Positions 33,302 through 44,799 are shown, counted from the stretch's first letter. The stretch is 64,000 nucleotides of DNA from Nonomuraea muscovyensis (GCF_014207745.1 NZ_JACHJB010000003.1:1280564-1344563); one strand, 5' to 3'. Notes: generated by a model not told the origin, from the sequence alone. Numbers and translations are program-made.

Positions 33302-34096
33302 GTGAATGCGCTGACGGTCCTCGCTCCCAAAGATCAGTTCGGGGCTCCAACGCCCGACGAGCTGTTCACCCTGCCCCCCATCATCCCGGGGGTCGACTGG
33401 TTCACCAAGCCGGTCCTTCTCGCTCTCCTCAGCGCCGTCGTGGTGATCGGCTTCTGCTGGGCGGCCTTCGCCAGTCCCAAGGTGGTCCCGCGGGGCGTCC
33501 AGAACGTCGCCGAATACGGCTACATGTTCGTCCGCGACCAGGTCGCCCGCCCCTTCCTGGGCAAGGACGCCGACCGGTGGATGGGCCTGCTCGTCAGCAT
33601 CTTCTTCCTGGTGCTGATCTGGAACGTCATGGGCGTCGTCCCGGTGGTCCAGTTCCCGGTGGCCTCGCACATCGCCTTCCCGGCCGTGCTCGCGCTGTCC
33701 ATCTATGCGCTCAAGGTCTACCTGGGCATCAAGCACCAGGGCGGCGTCGGCTACTTCAAGAACATGATGTTCCCCCCGGGGCTGCCGAAGCCGATCTACC
33801 TGCTGCTGGCCCCGATCGAGTTCCTGTCGAACATGATCATCGCGCCCTTCACGCACGCGGTGCGACTGTTCGCCAACATGTTCGCCGGCCACATGCTCCT
33901 GGCGTTCTTCAGCATGGTGGGCTTCTGGTTCCTCTTCGAGAAGCTGACGCCGCTCGGCGCGCCCATCGGCGTCCTCGGTGTGGTGATGACCATCATCCTC
34001 ACCGGCTTCGAGATGTTCATCCAGTTCCTGCAGGCATTCCTCTTCGCGATGCTGGCCGCGATGTACATCGGCGGCGCGCTGCACGCAGAGCACTGA
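33302..34096 (+). CDS. atpB: ATP synthase subunit a
   Basis: 264 residues from GTG 33302, with GAAGGGAA upstream. Integral membrane stator of F0 forming the two proton half-channels against the c-ring. About five to six membrane segments; the essential arginine is in the helix IIAPFTHAVRLFANMFAGHM, and GFWFLFEKLTPLGAPIGVL plus ILTGFEMFIQFLQAFLFAML are family-typical. It begins the canonical atpBEFHAGDC order, which is complete here. Confidence 0.97.
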   Translation: MNALTVLAPKDQFGAPTPDELFTLPPIIPGVDWFTKPVLLALLSAVVVIGFCWAAFASPKVVPRGVQNVAEYGYMFVRDQVARPFLGKDADRWMGLLVSIFFLVLIWNVMGVVPVVQFPVASHIAFPAVLALSIYALKVYLGIKHQGGVGYFKNMMFPPGLPKPIYLLLAPIEFLSNMIIAPFTHAVRLFANMFAGHMLLAFFSMVGFWFLFEKLTPLGAPIGVLGVVMTIILTGFEMFIQFLQAFLFAMLAAMYIGGALHAEH

Positions 34097-34167
34097 GAAC
34101 CACATACCGGATAAGTCCAGACCGGTGAGACTCCGCTTCACCGGCCGTCCAGTAAAGGAAAACAGCA

Positions 34168-34398
34168 ATGAGCGTTCTCGCTGAGGTCTCCGGCAACGTC
34201 ACCGCCATCGGTTACGGTCTCGCCGCCATCGGCCCCGGCATCGGCGTCGGCATCATCTTCGGTCAGGGCGTGCAGGCCATCGCGCGCCAGCCCGAGGCTT
34301 ACGGCCTGATCCGCCAGAACATGCTCCTCGGCTTCGTCCTCACCGAGGCCCTCGCCCTGATCGGTCTGGTCGCGCCGTTCATCTTCGCGAACCTCTAA
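34168..34398 (+). CDS. atpE: ATP synthase subunit c
   Basis: 76 residues, two hydrophobic helices joined by the polar loop ARQPEAYGLIRQN. The Gly-rich first helix (GYGLAAIGPGIGVGIIFGQG) packs the c-ring, and the proton-carrying carboxylate is E60 in GFVLTEALALIGL. A glutamate with no sodium-site polar signature indicates proton coupling. Preceded by an AAAGGAAAA ribosome site, suiting the high copy number of this subunit. Confidence 0.97.
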   Translation: MSVLAEVSGNVTAIGYGLAAIGPGIGVGIIFGQGVQAIARQPEAYGLIRQNMLLGFVLTEALALIGLVAPFIFANL

Positions 34399-34432
34399 AG
34401 ACCAGAAGAATCCCTGACGAAAGGCTGCACCC

Positions 34433-34984
34433 ATGACCATGGCAGCTACGCTCCTCGCGGCGGAAGGGGGCGCCAACCCCCTCATCCCGCACGTCTACGA
34501 GCTCGTCGTCGGTATCTTCGCGTTCCTCGTCGTCTTCTTCGTCGTCGGCAGAATGCTCGTCCCGCGGATCCAGAAGACGCTGGCCGAGCGCACCGACGCC
34601 ATCGAGGGCGGCATCAAGAGGGCGGAGGAGGCCCAGGCCGAGGCGCAGGTGCTGCAGCAGCAGTACCGCGACCAGCTGGCCGAGGCCAGGCAGGACGCCG
34701 CTCGGCTCCGTGAGGAGGCCCGCGAGCAGGCCGCCCAGATCAAGGCAGAGCTCCGCGAGGAGGCGCAGGCCGAGGCCCGCCGCCTCATCGAGGCCGCGCA
34801 CGCCCAGATCGAGGCGGACCGGCAGCAGGCGTTCGCCCAGCTCCGTGCGGAGGTCGGCCGCCTGTCCACGGACCTGGCCAGCCGCATCGTCGGCGAGTCC
34901 CTGGAGGACGAGGCCAGGCAGCGTCGCACCGTCGACCGGTTCCTCGACGAGCTCGAGAGCTCCAGCGCGCAGGCGGTGCGCTAA
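34433..34984 (+). CDS. atpF: ATP synthase subunit b
   Basis: 183 residues. One N-terminal membrane segment (about 20-42, YELVVGIFAFLVVFFVVGRM) followed by a long charged helix (GIKRAEEAQAEAQVLQQQYR onward) that dimerises as the peripheral stalk. The C-terminal RRTVDRFLDELE segment contacts subunit delta. The stop and the atpH start overlap by one base (TAATG), indicating coupled translation. A single b subunit, not a b-delta fusion as in mycobacteria. Confidence 0.96.
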   Translation: MTMAATLLAAEGGANPLIPHVYELVVGIFAFLVVFFVVGRMLVPRIQKTLAERTDAIEGGIKRAEEAQAEAQVLQQQYRDQLAEARQDAARLREEAREQAAQIKAELREEAQAEARRLIEAAHAQIEADRQQAFAQLRAEVGRLSTDLASRIVGESLEDEARQRRTVDRFLDELESSSAQAVR

Positions 34985-35793
34985 TGAGAGGGCTGAGCAG
35001 AAGCTCGCTGGTGGAGGTCGAGGAGCGCTTCAACGCGGTGGCGGGAAGCGCTGACCTCGGCACGCTCTCCGACGAGCTGTTCGCGATCGCGGACCTGCTC
35101 GACCGTGAGCCCGGCCTGCGCCGTGCCCTGTCCGACCCCGCCCGGCCCGCCGAGGCGAAGGCCCGGACGGCGCGCACGCTGCTCGCCGGCAAGGTCGGCG
35201 AGGCCGCGATCGCCACCACCGAGGCCGCGGTGTCGGCTCGGTGGTCCCGCGCCGGCGACCTCGCCGACGTGCTCGAACGGCTCGGTGTCATCGCCGCGGC
35301 CGCCGAGGCCGAGGGGCAGGGCACCCTCGACGAGGTGGAGGACGAGCTCTTCCGCTTCGGCCGTGTCATCGCCGCCAACCCCGCCCTGCGCCGCGCACTG
35401 TCCGACGCGGCGGCCCCCGAGGAGGGCAAGCGGCAGCTGCTGCGCGACCTGCTCGGCAACAGGGCGGCGCCGACCAGCCTGCGCCTCATCTCGCAGGTGG
35501 CAGTACATCCGCGAGGACGTAGCCTGGAGACGGGCCTGGAGGCGTTCGGCCAGCTTGTGGCGCAGCAGCGCCAGCGCTATGTCGCGGTGGTGCGCAGCGC
35601 CGTCGAGCTGACCGAACAGCAGCGGCAGCGCCTGGCGACCTGGCTGCGCACCTCCTACGGCCGCGACGTGCACCTGAACGTCGAGGTGGATCCGCGAGTG
35701 CTCGGTGGCTTCTCGGTCCGCATCGGCGACGAGATCATCGACACCACCATTGTGGGACGAATCGAAGAAGTCCGCCGCCGGTTGGCCGGCTAG
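34984..35793 (+). CDS. atpH: ATP synthase subunit delta
   Basis: 269 residues, longer than the roughly 180 of E. coli delta and typical of streptomycete-type delta. An N-terminal helical domain (SRSSLVEVEERFNAVAGSAD onward) binds the top of F1, a repeated helical segment follows (GRVIAANPALRRALSDAAAP resembles an earlier REPGLRRALSDPARP), and the C-terminal DVHLNVEVDPRVLGGFSVRIGDEIIDTTI matches the conserved delta/OSCP end. It links subunit b to the F1 crown. The internal similarity suggests duplication of the helical unit. Confidence 0.95.
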   Translation: MRGLSRSSLVEVEERFNAVAGSADLGTLSDELFAIADLLDREPGLRRALSDPARPAEAKARTARTLLAGKVGEAAIATTEAAVSARWSRAGDLADVLERLGVIAAAAEAEGQGTLDEVEDELFRFGRVIAANPALRRALSDAAAPEEGKRQLLRDLLGNRAAPTSLRLISQVAVHPRGRSLETGLEAFGQLVAQQRQRYVAVVRSAVELTEQQRQRLATWLRTSYGRDVHLNVEVDPRVLGGFSVRIGDEIIDTTIVGRIEEVRRRLAG

Positions 35794-35816
35794 GCGAAGA
35801 GGGAGACAGAGTAGAG

Positions 35817-37466
<1,650 letters not shown>

Positions 37467-37469
37467 GAC

Positions 37470-38372
37470 ATGGGTGCCCAGCTAAGGCTGCTGCGGCGGC
37501 GGATCAACTCGGTCAAGTCGACCGCGAAGATCACGCGCGCCCAGGAGCTCATCGCCTCCTCGCGGATCGTGAGGGCGCAGCAGCGGATGCAGGCGGCGCT
37601 GCCGTACGAGCGCGAGATCACTCGCGCCGTCACCGGCGTCGTCAGCAACGCGGCGAGCGTCGACCATCCGCTGACCGTGGCGAAGGAGAACCCCGCCCGC
37701 GCGGGCGTGCTCATCGTCACCAGTGACAGCGGCTTCTGCGGTGGCTTCAACGCCAACGTGCTGCGCGAGGCCGAGGCCCTGCGCGGGCTGCTGGAGGGCC
37801 GCGGCCTGACCGTGCTGCCGTTCGTCACCGGGCGCAAGGGTGTCACCTGGCACTCCTTCCGCCAGCGGGAGATGGGCGGCAGCTGGGTGGGCTTCTCCCG
37901 GAAGCCCGCCTACGCCGACGCCAAGGAGATCGCCGACACGCTGATCGAGTCGTTCAAGGACGACAACGGCATCGACGAGATCCACATCGTGTCGACCGAG
38001 TTCGTCTCGATGCTCTCGCAGAACGTCGTGGTCCGTCGGATCCTCCCGCTGGAGGTCGAGGAGACCGAGGTCAGCGAGTCGACCGCGATCCCGCCGTACT
38101 TCGAGTTCGAGCCGACCGCCGGCGACGTCCTCGAGTCGCTGTTGCCGCGTTACGTGGAGTCACGCATCTTCACGGCGCTGCTGCAGTCCGCGGCCTCCGA
38201 GGAGGCCGCGCGGCGGCGCGCGATGAAGTCCGCGACCGACAACGCCAACGAGCTGATGCGGGTGCTGACCCAGCAGATGAACCAGGCTCGTCAGGCCGAG
38301 ATCACCCAGGAAATCAGCGAGATCGTCGGTGGCGCCAACGCGCTCGCTGACGCCGCAGCGGGGAAAGAGTGA
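37470..38372 (+). CDS. atpG: ATP synthase subunit gamma
   Basis: 300 residues. The central rotor shaft. N-terminal helix QLRLLRRRINSVKSTAKITR and C-terminal helix RAMKSATDNANELMRVLTQQ pair as the coiled-coil axle; the middle is a Rossmann-like domain (VLIVTSDSGFCGGFNANVL). The initial segment MGAQLRLLRRRI and final TQEISEIVGGANAL are family-typical. Starts three bases after atpA and ends one base before atpD. Confidence 0.97.
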   Translation: MGAQLRLLRRRINSVKSTAKITRAQELIASSRIVRAQQRMQAALPYEREITRAVTGVVSNAASVDHPLTVAKENPARAGVLIVTSDSGFCGGFNANVLREAEALRGLLEGRGLTVLPFVTGRKGVTWHSFRQREMGGSWVGFSRKPAYADAKEIADTLIESFKDDNGIDEIHIVSTEFVSMLSQNVVVRRILPLEVEETEVSESTAIPPYFEFEPTAGDVLESLLPRYVESRIFTALLQSAASEEAARRRAMKSATDNANELMRVLTQQMNQARQAEITQEISEIVGGANALADAAAGKE

Positions 38373-38373
38373 A

Positions 38374-39819
<1,446 letters not shown>

Positions 39820-39861
39820 ATCGCCCGGACTGGAGGGCGAGCTTTGCGCGCCCGCGGATAC

Positions 39862-39894
39862 GGTGATGGCACGGCTGCCGGCCGTGCCATCACC
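39862..39894 (+). other. Perfect 14-bp stem-loop between atpD and atpC
   Basis: Arms GGTGATGGCACGGC and its exact complement enclose a five-base loop TGCCG, 42 bases after the atpD stop and 24 before the atpC start. There is no T-run after it, so a processing, attenuation or mRNA-stability element is more likely than a simple terminator. Confidence 0.6.
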
Positions 39895-39917
39895 TGATCG
39901 GAAAGGAACCTACACAA

Positions 39918-40319
39918 GTGGCGAAGCTACGCGTAGGGGTTGTCTCACCCGAGCGTGAGATCTGGTCCGGCGAGGCCGACATGGTGATTGCCAAGACCGT
40001 GGACGGCGAGATCGGTATTATGCCGCAACACGCACCCGTCCTCGGGGTCCTCGTCGAGGGTGGCGTGCTGCGGGTGAAGCGCGAGGGTGCGGGCGACCTC
40101 GTCGCGGCGGTGCACGGTGGGTTCATCTCCGTGGCCGACGACGAGGTGTCGGTGCTCGCGGAGGTCGCCGAGCTCGGCTCGGAGGTCGACGTGGCGGCCG
40201 CTCGTGACGCTCTCGACCGCGCTCAGGCCTCCATCGAGGCCAACCAGGAGGACGCCGACGCGGCGGTCGAGGCCAAGCGAGCCAGGGCCCGGCTGCGCGC
40301 GGCAGGCGAAGAGGTCTGA
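39918..40319 (+). CDS. atpC: ATP synthase subunit epsilon
   Basis: 133 residues from GTG 39918, with GGAAAGGA upstream. The N-terminal ten-stranded barrel (KLRVGVVSPEREIWSGEADM, GEIGIMPQHAPVLGVLVEGG) is followed by a C-terminal helical hairpin (VAAARDALDRAQASIEANQE and EAKRARARLRAAG). The subunit couples the gamma shaft to the c-ring and can inhibit ATP hydrolysis through that hairpin. It is separated from atpD by a 98-base gap holding a strong stem-loop, larger than any other gap in the operon core. Confidence 0.96.
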   Translation: MAKLRVGVVSPEREIWSGEADMVIAKTVDGEIGIMPQHAPVLGVLVEGGVLRVKREGAGDLVAAVHGGFISVADDEVSVLAEVAELGSEVDVAAARDALDRAQASIEANQEDADAAVEAKRARARLRAAGEEV

Positions 40320-40342
40320 CGACAGCGAGCCAAGGGGGCGGC

Positions 40343-40729
40343 ATGGTGGTGGCAGCGACGATTCTCATCTGTGTGCTGCTGGCCGCCGCCCTGGTGGTCC
40401 TGCGAGGACTCGCCCTGGCCCGCTCGCGCGGCAGCGTCCCCTGTCGGCTGCGCGTACGCGACCAGGGCTGGCGCAGCGGGGTAGCCCGCTACGCCGACGG
40501 GGAGCTCCACTGGATTCCGCTCATAGGTGTGCGACTGAGGCCGCGCCACGCGATCGCGAGGCGCGGCCTCGTCGTTTCGTCACGGCGCGAGCTGGACGGC
40601 GGGCTCTACGCGATCGACTGCGGGGGCACGACGCGCGACATCTCCCTCGCGATGAGCGCCGACGCGCTCACGGGCTTCCTCTCCTGGCTCGAAGCCGCGC
40701 CCCCGAGCGCATACCTCGACGTCGCTTGA
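40343..40729 (+). CDS. DUF2550 family membrane-anchored protein
   Basis: 128 residues from ATG 40343, with AAGGGGG upstream. A single N-terminal membrane helix (about 2-22, VVAATILICVLLAAALVVLR) is followed by a small cytoplasmic beta-rich domain: GSVPCRLRVRDQGWRSGVAR, ADGELHWIPLIGVRLRPRH, and SMSADALTGFLSWLEAAPP-like ending. DUF2550 proteins follow atpC in most actinobacteria and have no established role. The 23-base gap to atpC suggests cotranscription with the ATP synthase genes. Confidence 0.88.
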   Translation: MVVAATILICVLLAAALVVLRGLALARSRGSVPCRLRVRDQGWRSGVARYADGELHWIPLIGVRLRPRHAIARRGLVVSSRRELDGGLYAIDCGGTTRDISLAMSADALTGFLSWLEAAPPSAYLDVA

Positions 40730-40807
40730 TCTGTCACGGCACGGCCTGGCCGGCCGCCACCCGCCGCACGGGGCCGGGGGCCTCCAGGAAGACGCCCGCT
40801 GACCGGA

Positions 40808-40826
40808 TGACGGCGGGCCGCCGTCA
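40808..40826. other. GC-rich hairpin downstream of the DUF2550 gene
   Basis: TGACGGCG and CGCCGTCA are perfect 8-base arms around a three-base loop. No T-run. It may help end the atp transcript in the 170-base gap before the convergent cobalamin gene; that is a guess from position. Confidence 0.35.
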
Positions 40827-40870
40827 CGGCGTCCTGCCGGCCGTCTGAAGGGTTTCGACGGGCCCGCCTT

Positions 40871-40897
40871 GCCCCAGGTCATGGACGGCCCTGGGGC
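40871..40897. terminator. Candidate terminator between convergent genes
   Basis: GCCCCAGG (40871-40878) and CCTGGGGC (40890-40897) pair across an 11-base loop directly beyond the stop of the cobalamin adenosyltransferase gene. No T-run on either strand, so the call is tentative. Confidence 0.35.
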
Positions 40898-40899
40898 GG

Positions 40900-41490
40900 C
40901 TAGCGGGTGCCGCCCGGGCGCCAGAGGATCTCGTCGCCCGCGTGTGCGACCCGGCAGGCGATGAAGAGCAGGTCCGAGAGCCGGTTGAGGTAGGTGGCCG
41001 TCAGCGGGTTCATGTCGTCGTGGGCCTCCAGGGCCGCCCAGGTCGAGCGTTCGGCCCGGCGGACCGTCACCCGGGCCAGGTGCAGCGCGGCCGTCGCCGG
41101 GTCACCGCCCGGCAGGATGAAGCTGCGCAGCGGCTTCAGCTCGGCGTTGAACCGGTCGCACTGCTCCTCCAGCCAGTCGATGTACGACTGCTCCACCCGC
41201 AGCGGCGGGAACTCCGGATCGGCGACCACCGGCGTGCACAGGTCGGCGCCCACGTCGAACAGCTCGTTCTGCACCCGCGTCAGCATCTCGGCCAGCTCGG
41301 CGGGCAGCGTGCCGTGGGACAGGGCGAGCCCGAGGTGGGCATTGGCCTCCTCGACGTCGGCGTAGGCGGCCAGCCGGGTGTCGGTCTTGGCGGTGCGGCT
41401 CATGTCGCCCAGCGTCGTCGTCCCGTCGTCGCCGGTGCGGGTGTAGATGCGGGAGAGCACGACCGGCTTGTCCTTGTCCTGGCGCGTCAT
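40900..41490 (-). CDS. Cob(I)alamin adenosyltransferase, PduO type
   Basis: 196 residues from ATG 41490. It transfers the adenosyl group of ATP to cob(I)alamin, making coenzyme B12. PduO-type motifs: the ATP-binding N-terminus IYTRTGDDGTTTLGDMSR, VEEANAHLGLALS, VGADLCTP, FILPGGDPATAALHLARVTV with RRAER, and YLNRLSDLLFIACR. The frame stays open far upstream, but the protein clearly begins at TRQDKDKPVVLSRI. Conserved in this place in Streptomyces. Adenosylcobalamin would serve methylmalonyl-CoA mutase, and the epimerase of that pathway lies at the far end of the window. Confidence 0.93.
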   Translation of the reverse strand: MTRQDKDKPVVLSRIYTRTGDDGTTTLGDMSRTAKTDTRLAAYADVEEANAHLGLALSHGTLPAELAEMLTRVQNELFDVGADLCTPVVADPEFPPLRVEQSYIDWLEEQCDRFNAELKPLRSFILPGGDPATAALHLARVTVRRAERSTWAALEAHDDMNPLTATYLNRLSDLLFIACRVAHAGDEILWRPGGTR

Positions 41491-41502
41491 GCGCTCAGCG
41501 TA

Positions 41503-41516
41503 ATGACAAATGTCAT
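41503..41516. promoter_or_regulatory. Palindrome between cobalamin gene and ABC operon
   Basis: ATGACA-AA-TGTCAT is a perfect inverted repeat with a two-base centre, located between the divergent starts at 41490 and 41617. Its form fits a dimeric regulator site, such as a NarL-type response regulator or a TetR/GntR protein. No cognate regulator is identified. Confidence 0.45.
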
Positions 41517-41616
41517 CCGAAAGGGACTCAGGGCGCACAGCAGGGTGGTGATTTCGGCGACTACAGGGCGAATCTGGCGCACGCCAAGATAGACCCATGA
41601 TGAAGGAGAGGACCTG

Positions 41617-42513
41617 ATGCTCGAGATCAGCGAGTTGCGCAAGCGTTTCGCGGGCGGCCCGGACTCGCCGGAGGGCAAGCTCGCCCTGGACGGCATCGGC
41701 TTCGCCGTCCGGCCGGGCGAGATGTACGGGTTCGTCGGCGCGAACGGCGCGGGCAAGACGACGACCATGCGGATCGTGATGGGCGTGCTCCAGGCCGACT
41801 CGGGTTCGGTCACCTGGCAGGGCAACCCGCTGACGGCCGCGGACCGCCGCCGGTTCGGCTACATGCCGGAGGAGCGCGGGCTCTACCAGAAGATGCGCGT
41901 GGCCGAGCAGATCGAGTACTTCGGCCGCCTGCACGGGCTCAGCCAGGCGGCGGCGACGAAGGCCACGGACGACCTGATCGACCGGCTCGGCCTCGGCGAG
42001 CGCAGGAGCGACGCCGTCGAGTCGCTGTCGCTGGGCAACCAGCAGCGGGTGCAGCTCGCGGTGGCCCTGGTGCACGACCCCGACGTGCTCATCCTGGACG
42101 AGCCGTTCTCGGGGCTCGACCCGATCGCGGTCGACACGCTGGCCACGGCGCTGCAGGAGCGCTGCCGCGGCGGTGTGCCGGTGATCTTCTCCAGTCATCA
42201 GCTCGACCTGGTGGAGCGGCTGTGCGACTCGGTCGGCATCGTCTCGGCGGGCCGGATGGTCGCCAGCGGCACGGTCGGCGACCTGCGGGCCGCCGAGGGC
42301 CGCACCCTGCGGGTCGTGGTGCGCGAGGCGGCGCCGGGCTGGGCCGACGGCCTGCCCGGCAGGCTCACCGTCAGGGATGACCGGCACGAGCTGGCCACCT
42401 CCACCGGGGACGACCAGGAGATCCTGCGCCGCGCCATGAAGGCCGGCCAGGTCGAGCACTTCGGCTACGAGCAGCCGACCCTCACCGAGATCTTCAAGGA
42501 GGCCGTGGCGTGA
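41617..42513 (+). CDS. ABC transporter ATP-binding protein (NatA-like)
   Basis: 298 residues. All ATPase signatures are present: Walker A GANGAGKT at 41-48, the Q-loop region YMPEERGLYQKMRV, signature LSLGNQQRVQLAVAL, Walker B DVLILDEPFSGLDP, and H-loop FSSHQLDLVERL. The C-terminal 80 residues (RTLRVVVREAAPGWADG onward) form the accessory domain seen in ABC-2 exporters. PEERGLY is typical of the NatA-like group, whose B. subtilis member pumps sodium; the substrate here is not known. Overlaps the permease gene as GTGA and is likely cotranscribed with the sensor kinase gene. Confidence 0.93.
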   Translation: MLEISELRKRFAGGPDSPEGKLALDGIGFAVRPGEMYGFVGANGAGKTTTMRIVMGVLQADSGSVTWQGNPLTAADRRRFGYMPEERGLYQKMRVAEQIEYFGRLHGLSQAAATKATDDLIDRLGLGERRSDAVESLSLGNQQRVQLAVALVHDPDVLILDEPFSGLDPIAVDTLATALQERCRGGVPVIFSSHQLDLVERLCDSVGIVSAGRMVASGTVGDLRAAEGRTLRVVVREAAPGWADGLPGRLTVRDDRHELATSTGDDQEILRRAMKAGQVEHFGYEQPTLTEIFKEAVA

Positions 42514-43619
42514 ACACGCTGATGCTGGTGGCACGCCGGGAGATCACCACCCAGATCCGGACGAAGGCGTTCGTCATCGGCCTGTTCGTCACGGCCGTGC
42601 TGGTGGCCGCCGTGGCGTTCGCGCCCAAGCTCATGGGCGGCCCGGACGAGTACACCCTCGGCACGGTCCACTCGCAGCAGCTCCCGGTGCAGGCCGCGGC
42701 GCCCGACGCGAAGATCGAGTGGCGGGCGTTCCCGGACGAGGCGGCGGCCAGGAAAGCACTGCTCGACGGCGACGTGGACGCGGTGCTCGTCGACGGCGCG
42801 AAGGTGCTCACCGACGGTAAGATCGAGTCGGAGCTGGGCGTGCTGCTGCAGAGCACGCACCGGGAGGCCAAGCTGGGCGCCTCCGGCGTGCGGATCGAGC
42901 CGCTGCAGATGCAGTCGGTCGGCGCCGACACCCGCTACCAGGAGGCGCGCACCGGGATCGCCGTGGTGCTGACGCTCGTCCTCTTCATGCTGATCATCGG
43001 TCAGGCCATGATGGTCGCCATGGGCGTGGTGGAGGAGAAGGGCAGCCGGATCGTGGAGATCCTGCTCACCTCGATCCGCCCGTGGCAACTGCTCGGCGGC
43101 AAGATCATCGGGCTGGGCGTGCTCGGCCTGATCAATCTCGGGACGATCCTCGTGGTAGGCATCGCCGCGTCGTTCGTCTCGGGAGTGGCGGTGGACTTCC
43201 CGCCCGGCACGCCGGGCATCGTGGCCGGGGTGCTGGTCTGGTTCGTGCTCGGCTACGCGTTCTTCGCCACCCTGTCGGCGGCACTCGCCTCGCTGGTGTC
43301 GCGGCAGGAGGAGGTGGGCAACGTGATGTCGCCGCTGACCATGCTCATCATGGTGTCGTACTTCATCGCCTTCTACGCGACCGCCGAGCCGACCGGCACG
43401 CTGGCCACGATCATGTCGCTCCTCCCGCCGTTCTCGTCGATGGTCATGCCGGTCCGGATGGCCGCGGCCGAGGTGCCGCTGTGGGAGATCGGGCTGTCGA
43501 TGGCGCTCATGGCCGGGGCCGTGGTGGCGGTCCTGTCGTTCGGGGCGAAGGTCTACGAGCGGGCCGTGCTGCGCACCGGGGCCAGGGTCCGGCTCGGCGA
43601 AGTCCTGCGGGCGAAGTAG
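42510..43619 (+). CDS. ABC-2 type permease (NatB-like)
   Basis: 369 residues from GTG 42510, overlapping the ATPase gene. One N-terminal membrane segment (REITTQIRTKAFVIGLFVTA), a large extracytoplasmic domain (about 40-155, LGTVHSQQLPVQAA to DTRYQEARTGI), then five membrane segments including a conserved loop VEEKGSRIVEILLTSIRPWQLLGGKIIG (shown here as two overlapping motifs, VEEKGSRIVEIL and RPWQLLGGKI). This architecture is that of NatB/YhaP-type ABC-2 exporters. Together with the preceding ATPase it forms a complete transporter; the substrate is unknown. Confidence 0.92.
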   Translation: MNTLMLVARREITTQIRTKAFVIGLFVTAVLVAAVAFAPKLMGGPDEYTLGTVHSQQLPVQAAAPDAKIEWRAFPDEAAARKALLDGDVDAVLVDGAKVLTDGKIESELGVLLQSTHREAKLGASGVRIEPLQMQSVGADTRYQEARTGIAVVLTLVLFMLIIGQAMMVAMGVVEEKGSRIVEILLTSIRPWQLLGGKIIGLGVLGLINLGTILVVGIAASFVSGVAVDFPPGTPGIVAGVLVWFVLGYAFFATLSAALASLVSRQEEVGNVMSPLTMLIMVSYFIAFYATAEPTGTLATIMSLLPPFSSMVMPVRMAAAEVPLWEIGLSMALMAGAVVAVLSFGAKVYERAVLRTGARVRLGEVLRAK

Positions 43620-43629
43620 CCGGACCTCG

Positions 43630-44799
43630 ATGGACGCGATCACGCGGGCGCGGCGGCTGTGCCGGTGGGTGCTGGTCTCCTTCCTGGTCCTGGTGTGGTT
43701 CATGCTGGCCCTGCTGGTCGTCAGCGAGATCGCCCAGGGGAAGGCACAGTGGTGGCGCCTCGGCCCGGCCCTGGTGGCCGTGGTGGTCTTCAGCCGGTAC
43801 TACCTGCGCATCCTGGACGCGGCGTTGGAGTCCCGGTACGCCACCAGGGAGGTGGTGGTGTCCGGGGCTCTCGCCGTGTTCGCCGCGGTCATCGGCGGCG
43901 GCGACCCGATCGGCTGGGGCATGGTGACGATGGCGTGGCTGTCGGTCGCGACGGTGGGCGTCCCGCTCTGGCGGGCCGTGTGGATCTCGGTGGGCACGTT
44001 CGTCGTGGCCGTCGGCATCGGCGTCGCCGGCGTGCTCACCGGCTACAGCCTGATGATCGACGGCCGGGACGAGCCTGAGGTGCCCATCGTCTTCCTGGTG
44101 CTGATCTACACGATCATGTGCGCGAGCTTCCCGCCGTCCAACCGGCTCTGGGTGTGGATCTACCGGCTCGCCCTGCAGGCCCACGAGGGACGGGAGGCGC
44201 ACGCCCGGCTGGCGGTCGCCGAGGAGCGGCTGCGCTTCGCCCGCGACCTGCACGACCTCGTCGGCCACCAGCTCTCCGCCATCGCCGTCAAGACCGAGCT
44301 GGCCGTACGGCTGTCGGACGCGAACACCCCGGCGGCCAAGGCCGAGATGGCCGAGGTGAACGCGCTGACCCGCAAGGCGCTGCGCGAGCTGCGGCAGGCG
44401 GTGCGCGGGTACCGCGAGCTGGACCTGCCGGCGGAGCTGGAGAGCGTGCGCAGCGTGCTGGAGGCGGCCGGGGTGCGGTGCGAGCTGCGCCTGCCCCACC
44501 GCGACCTGCCCGGCGAGGTGAGGCCGGTGTTCGCCTATGCGGTGCGGGAGGCGGTGACCAACGTGCTCAAGCACAGCTCCGCGACGTTCTGCGACATCAC
44601 GCTCCGGTTCACCACCGAGGTGGCCGAGCTGCTGGTGCGCAACGACGGCGTGGTGCGCCGCCAGGCGGCCGATCTGGGCAGCGGCCTGTCGGGGCTGGGG
44701 GAGCGGCTGGCGGCCATCGGCGGCGAGCTGAGCGCCCAGCCGACGGGCGACGGGCACTTCGCCCTCCACGCTGTCGTGTCACTGCCGATTCGTGGGTAG
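43630..44799 (+). CDS. Orphan NarL-type sensor histidine kinase
   Basis: 389 residues. Five or six membrane segments in the first 175 residues with little extracytoplasmic sequence, so the stimulus is probably sensed in the membrane. The HisKA_3 phospho-acceptor His208 sits in FARDLHDLVGHQLSAIAVK. The ATPase domain has the N-box REAVTNVLKHSSA and G-box DLGSGLSGLGERLAAIGG. Kinases of this class almost always have a LuxR/NarL response regulator next door, but none exists here: the next gene is a STAS protein. The 10-base gap after the permease suggests cotranscription with the ABC exporter. DesK- and LiaS-type kinases are the closest models. Confidence 0.88.
   Translation: MDAITRARRLCRWVLVSFLVLVWFMLALLVVSEIAQGKAQWWRLGPALVAVVVFSRYYLRILDAALESRYATREVVVSGALAVFAAVIGGGDPIGWGMVTMAWLSVATVGVPLWRAVWISVGTFVVAVGIGVAGVLTGYSLMIDGRDEPEVPIVFLVLIYTIMCASFPPSNRLWVWIYRLALQAHEGREAHARLAVAEERLRFARDLHDLVGHQLSAIAVKTELAVRLSDANTPAAKAEMAEVNALTRKALRELRQAVRGYRELDLPAELESVRSVLEAAGVRCELRLPHRDLPGEVRPVFAYAVREAVTNVLKHSSATFCDITLRFTTEVAELLVRNDGVVRRQAADLGSGLSGLGERLAAIGGELSAQPTGDGHFALHAVVSLPIRG

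Noticed and set aside
41491..41616. Cobalamin riboswitch upstream of the adenosyltransferase gene
   Set aside because: The gap is only 126 bases and I cannot find the B12-box or the multi-stem layout.
41491..42534. Upstream continuation of the cobalamin adenosyltransferase frame
   Set aside because: It runs antisense through the ABC ATPase gene; the enzyme's own N-terminus begins at ATG 41490.
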